A stretch of 64,000 nucleotides of DNA from Escarpia spicata. Its lineage: Eukaryota > Annelida > Polychaeta > Sabellida > Siboglinidae. The notes under the pieces were generated by a model. That model was not told the DNA's origin, did no database searches, and saw only the letters and a list, made by a program, of their open reading frames with translations. Location of the stretch: the NCBI GenBank assembly GCA_963995525.1, contig OZ023211.1, positions 60,472,487 to 60,536,486 of the forward strand. The letters are read 5' to 3'. Made by a program: the position numbers and the translations under genes. This document shows, piece by piece, positions 1-34,702 of this stretch (position 1 is the stretch's first letter; each line of letters begins with the position of its first letter).

Positions 1-1330
1 TTACACAGGAATGCTCCCTGCAGCAGACAGGTCTCGATGCACTACAGTTTCGATTATGCGCAGCAAGTTCACCTGCCGAGTGACCCTCTCCAGTCAGGCC
101 CCTTATACTACCTAGTTCCTAGGAAGTGTGGGATATTTGGGGTCTGCTGCGAGGGGCTCCCGAGATAGGTGAATTTCCTCATTGATGAGGCCCATCTCAT
201 CTCGAAGGGGTCAAATGCTGTGTTGTCCTACTTGCATTACTTTTTTGAGAATTTTGGACTGGGCGAGACCCATGTCGACCTTCATTGTGACAGTTGCGCA
301 GGACAGAACAAAAACCGTTATGTCCTGTGGTATTGTGCATGGAGGGTCGCCATTGGTCTCCACCAGTCCATTACTCTCAATTTTATGCTGGCTGGACACA
401 CATGGATGTTTTGGGCTTCTCAAGCGGGCATTCAAACACCATGCGATATCGTCTCTGTTAGAGTTCGAGACCGTCGTGAATGGGAGTGCCTGTGTAAACT
501 CGGCACAGCTCGTTGGCCTAGAAGACGGTACATCTTTCGTCCCTGTGGGAGACTGGCATGGCCACTTGAGCCCCTTCTTCAGGCCATTGATGGGAATCAG
601 GAAGTACCAGCACTTCAGGTATGACCAATTTGTGTGATTGCTATAATTGTACCATTTATTATGATGTATGTGAGAGCCAAGTCAGTTAATTTCAATATAA
701 TGAATGTGTACTGTTGTGAAAAAGAATTGACAGCCAGCATTGTTCACTCGTTAACATCTCAATCAAAAGAAACATGGTTCAAATGAGCTTGCTGGCGTTA
801 TATAATTGACAGTTTCAACCACTCCACATTGTCTTGGTTTACTCAACTGTGTAAATGAAGATATGGCTGTGAACAGTGGTGAATTTAAATGAGTGAGTAG
901 TCTATAGTAATGACATTGTGATTGAATACAAGTCATGTTGGCATGAAGTCTGCCAGGAGGGAGTACACCGGATACTGTTCTGTATAAGAACTGTTTTTAA
1001 CTTTCAGAAACATATAAATAATACAATACTTATTAAGCAATCCACTTATTCTGTTTGCGATATTAGGTTCGATGCTGCTCGCCCAAGAGTTGTGTTTATT
1101 AAGGTCACCCCCAAGGATGAAGAGGAAGACATCGACCTGTTCGGAGAGCTGATGCTGGCACTCTCCCTGCCTCAGCTCCTGCTGCCATCCCTCCACCTGG
1201 ACTCGACTTTACTCGCCAGGCATATCTCTACCGGCATATCTGACAGTTTGTGAAGGAGGGCTTCGAGGATATCCTATGTCCCTGCCCTACTGAGGAGGTT
1301 TGTTCCTGTTGCCGGACCATGTGGGCAACA
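1..1330 (+). pseudogene. Decayed copy of an invertebrate DUF7869-like protein gene (two exons, 5' end outside window)
   Basis: Frame 1 reads from the window edge through RKCGIFGVCCEGLPR, a TAG at 166-168, then NFLIDEAHLISKG and the motif DSCAGQNKNRYVLWY. I associate these motifs with a large uncharacterised invertebrate family (DUF7869-like, named from memory). Near 400 the match jumps frame (GHT, then HGCFGLLKRAFKHH), and the new frame continues to QHFR at about 618. There a donor GTATGA follows CACTTCAG. A matching acceptor (TATTAG) lies at 1061-1066, and exon 2 resumes in phase with FDAARPRVVFIKVTPKDEEE. Its tail is in another frame, with a TGA inside LYRHI(stop)QFVKEGFED and a final CPCPTEE. 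So there are at least two stops and two frameshifts, but the intron boundaries are still readable. This is a dead copy made by DNA duplication, not a processed retrocopy. The function of the family is unknown. Confidence 0.72.
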
Positions 1331-1730
1331 GGAGACTGCCCCGTTGCCGGACCGGACCGTCCAGAGAACAGCAGCCACAGCGTGAAGTAACTACTGCTGC
1401 ACTACGGCGGAGTAGGAGACGAGGCAGGGGACGTGGATGAGGGCGTTGAGTCCATCAGCCATCCTCATCACCTACATACGTGCCGACACCACGCAAGCGA
1501 GGAGGCGGCCGCTCTGGAAGGGACGCTTGACCTGGATATTGTTACTGATCTGTTGTTTTTATGTAATTACGTTGTTGTTTTGTATTAAAGTTGTTAAAAT
1601 ACGATAGGTTGTTCGGGTGTTTGCTGTGAAGAGAAAACAACTTTCAGCGTATAGACATGTTTTCGTACATTTGAATAAGTTGTTTTTTTATAAATTATAA
1701 TTATAACATTCTTACTGACCTACCTGTCAA

Positions 1731-2230
1731 AACTTCAGCCAGATATGTCCATGCTGACTAAGGTGTAACGGTGGTGCAGATTTTTTGCTTTTCTTAACAA
1801 CGGCAGTAATTACATAAGCAATTAATGTTATTGCTAATTATTTCTAACAAAGATTTGTTTTCGTAATAATTGAATGTCACGAGAGTGCCATTATCTTCAA
1901 GTGTTCAAAATTTTAGCCAGATATGTCCATGCTAACTAAGGTATAATAGTGCTGCAGGTTTTCGCTTTTCATAATAAGGGTGGTAATTACATAGGAAATT
2001 AATTGTATTGTTAATTATTTCTAAACAAAAGATTTTGTTTTCATATTAATATGATATCACGAGAATGCCATCATCTTCGAGCTATCCAAATTTCAGCCAG
2101 ATGTGTCCATGCTAACCAAGGTATAATAGTAATAGGTGTTATATTCATGTTAACAGAATGTCTTGAGAATTACATTATGTTCGAGTATTCAAAATTTTAG
2201 CAAGATCTGTCCAAAGCTGTCTAAGGTATA
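1731..2230. repeat. Diverged ~180-bp tandem repeat
   Basis: The phrase CAGCCAGATATGTCCATGCT recurs near 1736, 1914 and 2094, with a weaker copy near 2199. Each is followed by CTAAGGT and then AT-rich sequence ending in TCACGAGA-TGCCAT. Spacing is about 178, 180 and 105 bp, so there are three units plus a partial one. No coding signal is visible. Confidence 0.75.
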
Positions 2231-2527
2231 TTTCATGAAACAACGAATATTTTGTATCAACTTTGACGGCCGTTTTCTGGGTTTGAAGGTTTCTATCCCA
2301 CATGTGTTTGTTAAGCCATAACTTCAGTTAGAATTATGATATCTTCTTACATGATACACCATGTGAAAGCAGAGATTCTGCTCTTTCCAACACTACTAAT
2401 AACTAAATATTAAAAAATTTCCAACATCCAACTCATTTCGTTAAGATGGGTCACAAATGTTTAAACAAAGTAAGTTTATTTCTTGTAGTCTAATGGAATC
2501 TTGGAGCCATGAATCGTATTATATTTA

Positions 2528-2920
2528 TGAACTGGGAAGTAATGTATTGTGTGTTGCTGCAGTTGTATGAACCTGGAAGTAATGTATTGTGTGTTGCTGT
2601 GGTTGTAGCTATGAACTGGGAAGTAATGTATTGTGTGTTGCTGCAGTTGTATGAACCTGGAAGTAATGCATTATGTGTTGCTGTGGTTGTAGCTGTGAAC
2701 TGGGAAGTAATGTATTGTGTGTTGCTGTGGTTGTAGCTGTGAACTGGGAAGTAATGTATTGTGTATTGCTGTGGTTGTAGCTATGAACTGGGAAGTATTG
2801 TGTTGCTGTGGTTGTAGCTGTGAACTGGGAAGTAATGTATTGTGTGTTGCTGTGGTTGTAGCTGTGAACTGGGAAGTAATGTATTGTGTGTTGCTGTGGT
2901 TGTAGCTATGAACTGGGAAG
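2528..2920 (+). repeat. ~44-bp minisatellite made of a splice acceptor plus exon start
   Basis: Ten units, mostly 41-44 bp (one 36 bp), each contain GAACTGGGAAGT or GAACCTGGAAGT, near 2530, 2571, 2611, 2653, 2697, 2741, 2785, 2821, 2865 and 2909. Most units also contain TGTTGCTGTGGTTGTAG just before CTRTGAACTGGGAAGT. The last unit runs directly into the laminin-G exon, where the same TTGTAG acts as the apparent acceptor at 2901-2905. The array therefore looks like a local amplification of that intron-exon border. Frame-open stretches across it are repeat translation, not genes. Confidence 0.85.
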
Positions 2921-3799
2921 TGGCCCAGCCAACATCAGCTTGGTGGACAGAATAGATGACGGACGCCCACGCACCATCACCGTTAGAAGGTAACATCACG
3001 ATGCCATTATGTGGTTGTGTGGTCAACATGTACTTCCCGGACTTTTTGTTAATAAACTAACCATGACCACCATATTGATAACATATAATCAGGCACTTCA
3101 TGTGTGTCATCAGATGTACATTTTCTGAAATTGTCAACTTGAAATTATGGGCATTGTGAGGTAAGCATGTTCTGACCTTGATAAAACATGCTTCTTGAAA
3201 CCGTCTCTTGCGTCTGTGTAGGTAGCGCCATGTGGCACACAAAATACCAAACTAAGCACTTTGGCTTCTTACCTAACTGTGAAAATGATCAACATACAAA
3301 TGACCTTTTGTTAGTTTGTGTAATAATTGATGTATCCATTACGTCGCGGTTTTGCTTATATCACAGTTGTATTTTGCACGTGACCTCCGTCAAGCTTTGC
3401 TTTGCTTTGCCAACAATGTTTTTAATGGTTATATATAATGAATTATATTACTATTTCTGATTGACATTTAATAAATCAAATATTCCCACATACATTTGTC
3501 AATTTACAAACTTTGCCTTATGTTTTTGCCATAAAGAAACACTTTTGTGGCCAGAATTTCAACAAAATATTCGATGGAATGTCCGAACCCACCACGTTTT
3601 CTGATGACTTGACGAAGGTTTTTGCTAGGCAACAGGTCACATGATGGATAGGTTAATAGTAGGTTGTTATGCTTCAGGGGGCGTGCCTAACCTGGACGGC
3701 ATGACATTTAGCCAGCAAGAGAAGATGCTGGAGGGTTCTGTCAGCAACCTGTACATCCAGGGCAAAGGACCCCCTTGACCTCACTGCTGACGCTGTCGG
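2906..3799 (+). CDS. Two exons of a laminin-G-domain gene (partial, possibly broken)
   Basis: Exon A (2906-2989) follows TTGTAG and ends at AG|GTAACA. It reads YELGSGPANISLVDRIDDG then RPRTITVRR, the beta-strand pattern of a laminin G domain (lGsG..., then DGxxHtv-vxR). Exon B (3678-3799) follows CTTCAG and ends before GTATGT. It reads GVPNLDGMTFSQQ then EGSVSNLYIQGKGP, the end of such a domain. About 40 residues between them are missing and the phases do not join directly, so a middle exon is lost, too diverged, or not assembled. A run CCCCC near 3770 shifts the frame; one C fewer would read GPLDLTADAVG. Laminin G domains occur in agrin, perlecan, neurexin and laminin alpha; I cannot say which this is. 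I found no further exons in either direction. Confidence 0.5.
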
Positions 3800-3903
3800 G
3801 TATGTCGTGGCACCCTGACACCCCTCATTGCTGCGGCCGTACAGTTGCTACAGTGTATCTTCGGGCTACGCAGAACCAACAAACTCAACTCCTACATTGT
3901 ATG

Positions 3904-4872
3904 TACCGTATTCGACCTAATTAGCGTACATGCCCTAATTAGCGTACACCCCCATTTTTGTGCGATGTCGGGAATCCGTAATGCTATGTCCTCTCCCTTG
4001 ATATCAAATTACTGCGACATTTGACGATCTTTTTACATAACATTTTTTCTCATATATATGGAGACTTTGCAGCGTTCTTGTATCCTCTTGACCACACGTG
4101 AATATATCAATAGCTGGTAACATAATAGTATTAAACATGTCATATATTACAATGTTTGATCGAGGTGTGAATGTGTCCAACTCGGACGACACGCTAACTT
4201 GGCGTACGCCATTACCACGCGCAAACGGCGAGACGATGGTGCCACCTGGCGAATATACTGCTAGCTATGTAGTAAGGGACCGGTTAGTATTTAATCTCTT
4301 GCAATAGGCAGTTTCGTTGTTGGCTGAGCGGAACAATCGAGTGTTCAAAAAGTATTGTCTTGATTGAATAAAATAACTGGGATAATACAAACACAATACA
4401 TTGATAAATGGTCACAAAATTATGTTACGATAAGAATGTGATGGTATAAATGATGTTTTAAATACCATCACCATCAACCTAACAAAATAACGGTCCCCTG
4501 GAAACCAGGTTAGCCACATCCACCGCTGTACATATGAGTATGTTTGCGACTTCAAGTTTTAACGTAGACGTCAGTGATTAACAATTTCAGATAACATACA
4601 ACTGAATTACTTACAGTGGATTACGTTGCTTGTGTAGGACAGCGTTACTTATACAGTCATCGTTTGTACGACGGGTGGAATTAGCCAGGTGCAGTTAAGT
4701 CTCCTCTGGCATCATCCAAGTCACCAAGTGATCAAGTAGTCCGGCAACGATGTTGTGTTTATTTAAACTTGCCTCATTTGGGTGTACGCTTAATAGGGAC
4801 GATTTGTTGACATAGTTCAGCATCTCAAATATTTGTTAAGCGTACTGTACGCTAATTAGGTCGAATACGGTA
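3904..4872. mobile_element. ~970-bp TIR element, TA-flanked (mariner/pogo-like MITE)
   Basis: A perfect 26-bp terminal inverted repeat occupies 3904-3929 and 4847-4872. It starts TACCGTATTCGACC on the left and ends GGTCGAATACGGTA on the right. The outermost TA on each side fits the TA target duplication of Tc1/mariner-superfamily elements. Inside the ends a second, imperfect inverted pair (CCCTAATTAGCGTACACCC at 3933 and GGGTGTACGCTTAATAGGG at about 4780) extends the symmetry. There is no transposase ORF, so it would be mobilised by a related autonomous copy. The superfamily call is inference from the TA ends. Confidence 0.75.
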
Positions 4873-6963
4873 TCTCTAAATTGTTCTTGTTTTTTTGTTT
4901 TGGGGCTAGTTTTGCAGATAGTTTTTTCTTATACAGTATGTATTATTTTGTGAGCTTTAGTTTTATTAACAGAAATGTAACCGAATAAAATTTTATATCT
5001 CGGCGTGTTGATATTTGATTTGAAACTTATTAACAGAACAAGGACAAGAACAAGAACGTTTATTTGACTGGTTGATATTTGTAGTTTTGTTGTCATCTTC
5101 TGGAAAATGTCTATGATAACAATTTATTTATCTATTATATGACTGATGAAATTATTAAGTATCGGAAATCGTGAGAAGTGGCAAACAAAATGTCATGAAG
5201 GTGGATGGCTATGCAGCAGGAAGGGAGATGTTGGAATATTGGTTGGTTGGTTCTGATGGGCCTGATTCTGTAATAGGAAATACTGAAGAGTAGATATTGA
5301 CTTAAGCAGCGGAGCCAAGTCAACCAAAGAGAAACAACCGCTGTATTTTCAATGTTGCCAACAGAATCTAGACACTGTACACTTGTGTGTAGCTACAGTG
5401 ATATGAAATGTGTAGATCAGGTCTATGTGAAACATGAGGTTAACCAATGTCTGAATGAATTGTACCTGTAGAATGTAGATATGAATTCTTTTGTAATTTT
5501 ACTTGATTTGTACACTTTTTCTAGCAGTGAAATGTTATCCTCGAATGTTGAAGGGCAGATTCACAAAGCAATGTTAATATGATGGAGAGATACAGTAATT
5601 ATGTGCAATCATACCACGTGATGGTCTGATACAAAGTATTTATTGAGTGCAAATGCCAAATACTTATTGAATATTTTTCCACACAGAAACAGAGTTTTAG
5701 GGGAAAGAAATCTTGTGATGTATTTTATTAGAATGTGCAACATTTCACATGTCCCATGCCTGCTTTTGTAGTTTTGTAGAGTTGGATGAACCATATGTGG
5801 TTTAATGATATCTATGTTCAAAATACAGCATTGTTGCCTTATATTTTAGATGCCTGTATGTTATGCTCTTTGGTATCAAGATGAACACAGTTTATGGTGT
5901 GTAGATCTACATTTAGCTGGGTAGTGTTACGTGATTCATGTATGTATACTATCAATGGTAACTTGTGTATTATTTATTTTTATATAAAGAAACACAATGT
6001 TTCCTCAATGAGAACATTATTTTGTTATTCCCTAACTTGAACATTTAATCAGACTATAAATTACACAGACACATAGATACATGTGTAGTACAGGAAGGAA
6101 GGTGGGTTAAACAACTGCTTATTAAAAACCCTATGTACACTACTGAAACTCAGTGGAGAGGAAAAAGCCTAAGCAAAACCTTGTTTTGTTGTTAAATGTA
6201 GAGAAATGAAAACAAAAAGACTAGTCTTTCATTATCTCGGATCATGGGATAAAGTAAATGAGAATTGCCTCTTTTAATATTGAAAATATTGTTGTAATAC
6301 CAATTACCAATTATAAACTGAAATAGGCCAACTTAATGACATTTACTTTTATTAAGTATTATTTTTTAAGTTAAGTATTATTTATTAAGATTATGCATCC
6401 ATCAATACAATAATCGAATCACATATCCACAGCAAACATACTGGCCCCAATCATATTGCTACAAAATATCTACAATTCACCGACCTATTAGTAGTCTCAC
6501 TAATAGTTATAACAATATTCTTTAATTGTCCGGCAGATAGACCTTTATGGTAAACACATCAATTTTAATATTGAAAATATTGTTGTAATACCAATTACCA
6601 ATGCCTAGTATTATTCAGCATGTGTGTACATGGTCATAGATGTGACAATAAATTTGTTACAAAAATGTTATCTTGTTATGGTAAGTGTTCATATGATACA
6701 GTGAAACCCTGATAATCTAGAAAAAAAACACATCAAGACATAATATACCTTGCAATGTACATGATTAATTTCTTTCAAAATCCAAACAAATAGGTTTGTG
6801 ATTAACGTCCATACTGTATGAAGCATGTCAGTTCAAACTGCACAACCAACAGAAGTACCTGGTAAAAACAGTTCTTATCCAAAGTTTTGCTAACAACTAC
6901 ATTTAAACCTTCAAAATTGACTATTGCATTACAGCAGTACACATCCGAGTACTGCACCCATCT
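4873..6963. other. AT-rich stretch without a recognisable gene
   Basis: Both strands hold only short ORFs rich in Tyr, Ile and Cys with no recognisable motif. A 40-bp direct repeat at 6272-6311 and 6563-6602 is listed separately. Confidence 0.6.
6272..6602. repeat. 40-bp direct repeat flanking a dispersed-repeat segment
   Basis: Identical 40-bp blocks (beginning TTTTAATATTGAAAATATTG) lie at 6272-6311 and 6563-6602. The 250 bp between them contain AGGCCAACTTAATGACAT and downstream bases that resemble the interior of the TIR element at 44117-45049. Confidence 0.7.
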
Positions 6964-7500
6964 TTGGCAAACACACCAGAAGAAGATATATGTATCAGCA
7001 GTATAGCCTCTCATACTAGAGTACAGTTCTACTTGTCAAACATAGCATGTCGTCGGCTACTGACGTCTACCAGGCCTGTGTGCTGCATGAAGACCCTCCT
7101 CTATGACAGCGAATCGTGGACCACCTACATGCGCCAGAAGTGCCGTCTCAACACCTTAATCCACATGCGGTGCCTCAATCGCATCTTCAATATCACCTGG
7201 CAGGACCGTGTCCCTTACAGCAACATACTGGACCGTGCTAGGATCCTCAGCATGTAGACTATACTCACTGCTGAGACAGAAACATATCCGCTCACTGGAC
7301 ATGGCATGGAGGATGGCCACTTGCCGAAAGTCGCCCTCTATGGACAACTCGCCAGTGAGCGAAAACAGTGGGATCGACGCACAGCCCTCAGATCCAAAGA
7401 TGTCTGTAAGCGTGGCGTGAAGGCTTGCAACATCAGCTCTGAAGACTGGGAGGCAGATGCCGAAAATCACACTGCTTGGCGTCAAACTGCTTGGTATCAG
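6964..7500 (+). mobile_element. LINE 3' fragment (reverse transcriptase C-terminal part), frameshifted
   Basis: The reading includes KTLLYDSESWTTY, then RLNTLIHMRCLNRIFNITWQ and DRVPYSNILDRA, which is the region after the polymerase domain in many non-LTR elements (LLYGSESWT...MRCLRRILNITW). It continues in a second frame (MEDGHLPKVALYGQLASE, then KDVCKRGVKACNIS). A stop at 7255-7257 and at least one frameshift separate the parts. No catalytic YxDD block is present, so this is a 5'-truncated dead copy. Clade not assigned. Confidence 0.72.
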
Positions 7501-7651
7501 ACTGTATACAGCTTGATTGTGTTTAATTTCTGCTGTGTAAGTTGTGCCAATAAAAAGGTAAGTTGTTGTATAACGTGCATATCGAGTCTTTAGTTAGGAC
7601 TGCATGCTCAAAATGTTTTACATTTTACGCCTTGTACTCCCTATGCCTAGG

Positions 7652-8400
7652 CTATGCCATGGCCCGGGTATACTCTACAGACGGCTCTTTCGTTTGCCAG
7701 TCTCGCCAGACGTCTGCTCCCATCCATTCCTCTATGTCCTTCTCCCATTGTCTCCTAGGTCTTCCTCTGCTTCTGCCTTCCACTTTTCCTTCCATAATTA
7801 GTCTCTCTAGAGATTGATGCCGTTTCACATAGCCGAAATAACTTAGTTTCTGTTTCTTTACAAAATTCAATAAAGTCCTGGTTATAACACCAAGCTGATC
7901 TGCGATGGATTTGTTAGTTCTATGTTCAGTCCACGAAACTCGTAACATCTTTCTATAATACTTGTTTTCAAATGCACTTATACGTTTAGTAATGTTCTTA
8001 TTAAGAGTCCAGGTTTTGGATCCATACGTAGCAGTTGGAAATATGCAGACTCGGATAATTCGTGATTTCACATCTTTGTTCATTCCTTTCCACAGCTTCA
8101 TCTCCGTCAACGTTTTACTCGCCATGGCCAACCTCCACTTGATCTCTTTCGTCCCATTTCCACCTGCTTCTATCAGTGACCTCAGATATTCAAAACTTTC
8201 CACCCGTTCTATTTCCTCGCCATCTACTATGACTCCTGATGGTTCTCGACATCCCTTCACATCCATAATCTTAGTCTTCTTTACATTTAGTTGCAATCCT
8301 TTCATCTCGCTGTGCTCTTTAACAGTAGTTATCAGTTTATGCAATCCTTCTTTTGTATCGGATATTAATGCTGTGTCATCGGCATATATCTCAATTCATA
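7652..8400 (-). mobile_element. 5'-truncated LINE, reverse transcriptase C-terminal half
   Basis: On the - strand an open frame begins with the polymerase motif YADDTALISDTKEG (about 8395-8350) and continues through LQLNVKKTKIMDV, YGSKTWTLNKN, KLSYFGYVKRHQSLERLIM and EGRSRGRPRRQWEKDIEEW. That order is typical of RTE/CR1-type elements. The frame stays open for about 250 codons, so the insertion is younger than its neighbour at 6964-7500, which it faces in opposite orientation. Fingers, the first catalytic Asp block and any endonuclease are missing. Confidence 0.85.
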
Positions 8401-8869
8401 TATCTCCTGTCCAAATTAAAAACTTGCTTCTCGTCAGTTATAGACGGATACGAGGATAAAAAGCAAGTGGTCTTAAGTCTTGTTTCCAATGTTTTTATGT
8501 TACCTTAACAGTGTTTATATTGGAAACCAGTAGGCCTATTATTTTCCAAACATCTACCAGGTACATATTCCTGGTCATGAAAGTCAGAACATTGCAAGTA
8601 TTTTTCCATGAAATTAAACCTGGGATAAATGAAAATAATAAAACAATAATTTTTTTACATAATGCAAGGCTTACATATTTTCATGAGTTATATAATATAC
8701 TTCATGTAGAAACTGTTACCATCCAGTAGAGGTCATAGTACTTTATAGCCATCCAAATAAAAATAAACATTGTGTATACAGTAACGTATACACAAATACT
8801 TGCCAATCACAGTGAAAGCAAAATGGTCACCTAATTTATCTAAAATATATTTTATTTTTTTACAATATA

Positions 8870-9076
8870 TTACAATGAATGAATACAAAGTGGTATGTCG
8901 ACAAAGTAAGGCTCCGAAGCAGTCGAACATAAAAGTCGGTATGACCGTGCCCAAATGAATCCACCTGTCATGAAACTCACGACTGTCGCAACTGCCACGC
9001 CACACAGCAGGCCAATCAGTACAGTAAACCAGTGAATCAACAAGGTAAACCTTAAGGTAAAGTTACTGCTACACAT
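8870..9076 (-). CDS. Possible terminal exon with one membrane segment (weak)
   Basis: A small - strand frame, clearly richer in G+C than its surroundings, encodes a hydrophobic helix (WFTVLIGLLCGVAVATVV) followed by a short tail ending CIHSL and a stop. AATAAA follows 14 nt after the stop. This would fit the last exon of a single-pass membrane protein. I find no upstream exon to join it to and no family match, so it may be part of the 3' UTR of the gene upstream. Confidence 0.2.
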   Translation of the reverse strand: MCSSNFTLRFTLLIHWFTVLIGLLCGVAVATVVSFMTGGFIWARSYRLLCSTASEPYFVDIPLCIHSL

Positions 9077-10983
9077 AAAATCTCACGGCTGCTCAATGTT
9101 CTTTAGCGAGTTACTAAAATATGCAACAAAACTGGCTGGATTATCGTGTTTTCTTATCACGGACTTCTAGTATCTTTCAGCATTGTTAGAACAAGAATTC
9201 AGCAAATATACTCCATTAAACGTTTACAGTGTTCCAACTACATCACCAGCCCTAACAACACCAATGCCATGTTATTTTCATCACATCTACAGTGGATAAC
9301 GAACAAAGAGAAGCAACTGCACAGACCACCACTTTCACTTTACAGAGACTGAATAGTGCTAACCAAATATAAGCAATTAAAAATGGTACAGATACATAAA
9401 CCATTGCTGTTAATCATCTCTTACTACAAGCTCAAAACCAAGTCTTAAGAGGGCGTTCTTATAAGGTGATCACAAGATTGCTGCTGTTAGAACCATTTGG
9501 GTACAGTTTGCCAAACGCCACAAGTTCTAGGCAATTAAAAATCATCAGTGTTTTGCTGATTATATAGCAAGTGAATATGACCGAGATTATTACCAAAGTC
9601 GACATTACCGTTCCATGAACATTACAATCAATGGCTTGGTTGATCCATTCAAGTTTTGATTTCTCATATCCTATTACATTCACAGTCAACCTCACGCAGA
9701 AGTCATTTATGGTCGAACAATTTTGCAACACCATCTACCCAGCTGACAATGGTGCGTCCTATTTACTGTAAGCAAACCCAAAAAGCGGCAACTACGCAAT
9801 CAGGCGCAGAATCTCGACGTTGTCTAACTATACATACATACATACTTACACTGGCACCTTGTAACTGACACCTGAATAGATACATCATTAAGACATTAAC
9901 GCTGCAGATGTCGAATGATTGCACATCTGTCAGTACATGAGTGAAAAATGTGCAGAAAATCAATTGCCGCGACTGACGGCATGGAACAGGGAACATTACA
10001 TCGTTAACACCGCATTCTCAAACTGATGGGCAATTCAAAACAGCTGTTGATACAATGTGTTCCGAATGCATGTACATGCACTTTAAAATATTGGATTTGG
10101 ATTGTTTTAAAAAATAAAATCAACTACCTCAAATATGTCTTTGCATTTTGCTCATGTGTGCGTTGCATTAGTATTATCAGGTTCACATATTCACTATTTA
10201 GATGTGTTTGCAATAAAACTATTGGAGGTAACATTCTACACTGCTGTGATAAAGCATCACAATAACTGCTATTTTGTACATATCTTGTTTGGTAAACTAG
10301 ACACAACGAAGCTATAAAAAGACACTGTACTGGAGGGACAAGCCAGCAGAAAAACCATCGTCCCACTGAATGGCCAACAACACTGTGAACAAGATGGGTC
10401 GGCCATAACTGCCGGATTAACGCAGACCATACACATACATTATGGTCACTCAAGCCGCACGTTTGCCTACAAACATCATCATCCTCAGAATCACTCACTT
10501 ATGCCTGCGACTTACACGTCTACTATTTACATCGTACAAACAAGATCACTGAAAAACCCTGCGCCCCATCCCACCTAATCCAAGTATAGCTGCACGGTTC
10601 TGTCGCCACGCCTACTGGCTCAGTGTCTACAGCAGTCAGAGCGGATGGCTGTATCCAACGTCGAGGGGCGTTCACACGCCTGCCCCATCGGACTACCTAC
10701 TCCGCTGCTCCCACGTAATAAACGTGTCCAACTCGAAAAGCAAGCATACATTTCACACGGTATCCACTCGTGTAAACACCACGCGGGAGCCACAAACACG
10801 CGTTCACTACCTCCGGCAACTTTACGTTCATAGCCCGGAAGCCACAGAACTTACACACTTCAAAACTGAACTCCACTTGGAGCAACTGGCCGGAAACCGC
10901 GGAACTATTTTCGCCCACATTCTCTGATGCACATCTGGACCAGCGCTGGTCTCTGTACTGCACCACAAAGTCTCTGCTGCCGG

Positions 10984-11007
10984 TCTCTCTCTCTCTCTCT
11001 CTCTCTC
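10984..11007. repeat. (TC)n microsatellite
   Basis: Uninterrupted TC dinucleotides, 12 units, about 140 bp downstream of the poly(A) polymerase stop codon, so probably within its transcript. Confidence 0.9.
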
Positions 11008-11147
11008 GCGACTGCAAATATTTAGCACTCATTTCTTCACGGTCCACAGCGCTGACTAGTTGACAAGACGCGTGAACCAGAATCCATGGAATACGTACAC
11101 GTTTGTACATGTGCGTAAGACGCTGCAGAGATATCCCACCTATGATA

Positions 11148-34702
<23,555 letters not shown>

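Larger units (their letters stand above)
8401..11147 (-). other. No firm gene; probable 3' UTR and flank of the poly(A) polymerase gene
   Basis: This stretch lies downstream of the poly(A) polymerase stop. On the - strand AATAAA occurs at 8851-8856, which would give a 2.3-kb 3' UTR if used; that is inference. A CT array sits at 10984-11007 and CATA repeats near 9835. Several short ORFs show no recognisable domain. Confidence 0.35.

Noticed and set aside
10124..10498. - frame of 124 codons starting MSDSEDDD
   Set aside because: The acidic start is suggestive, but the rest is an unstructured Cys/Leu/Val mix with no motif; probably 3' flank of the poly(A) polymerase.
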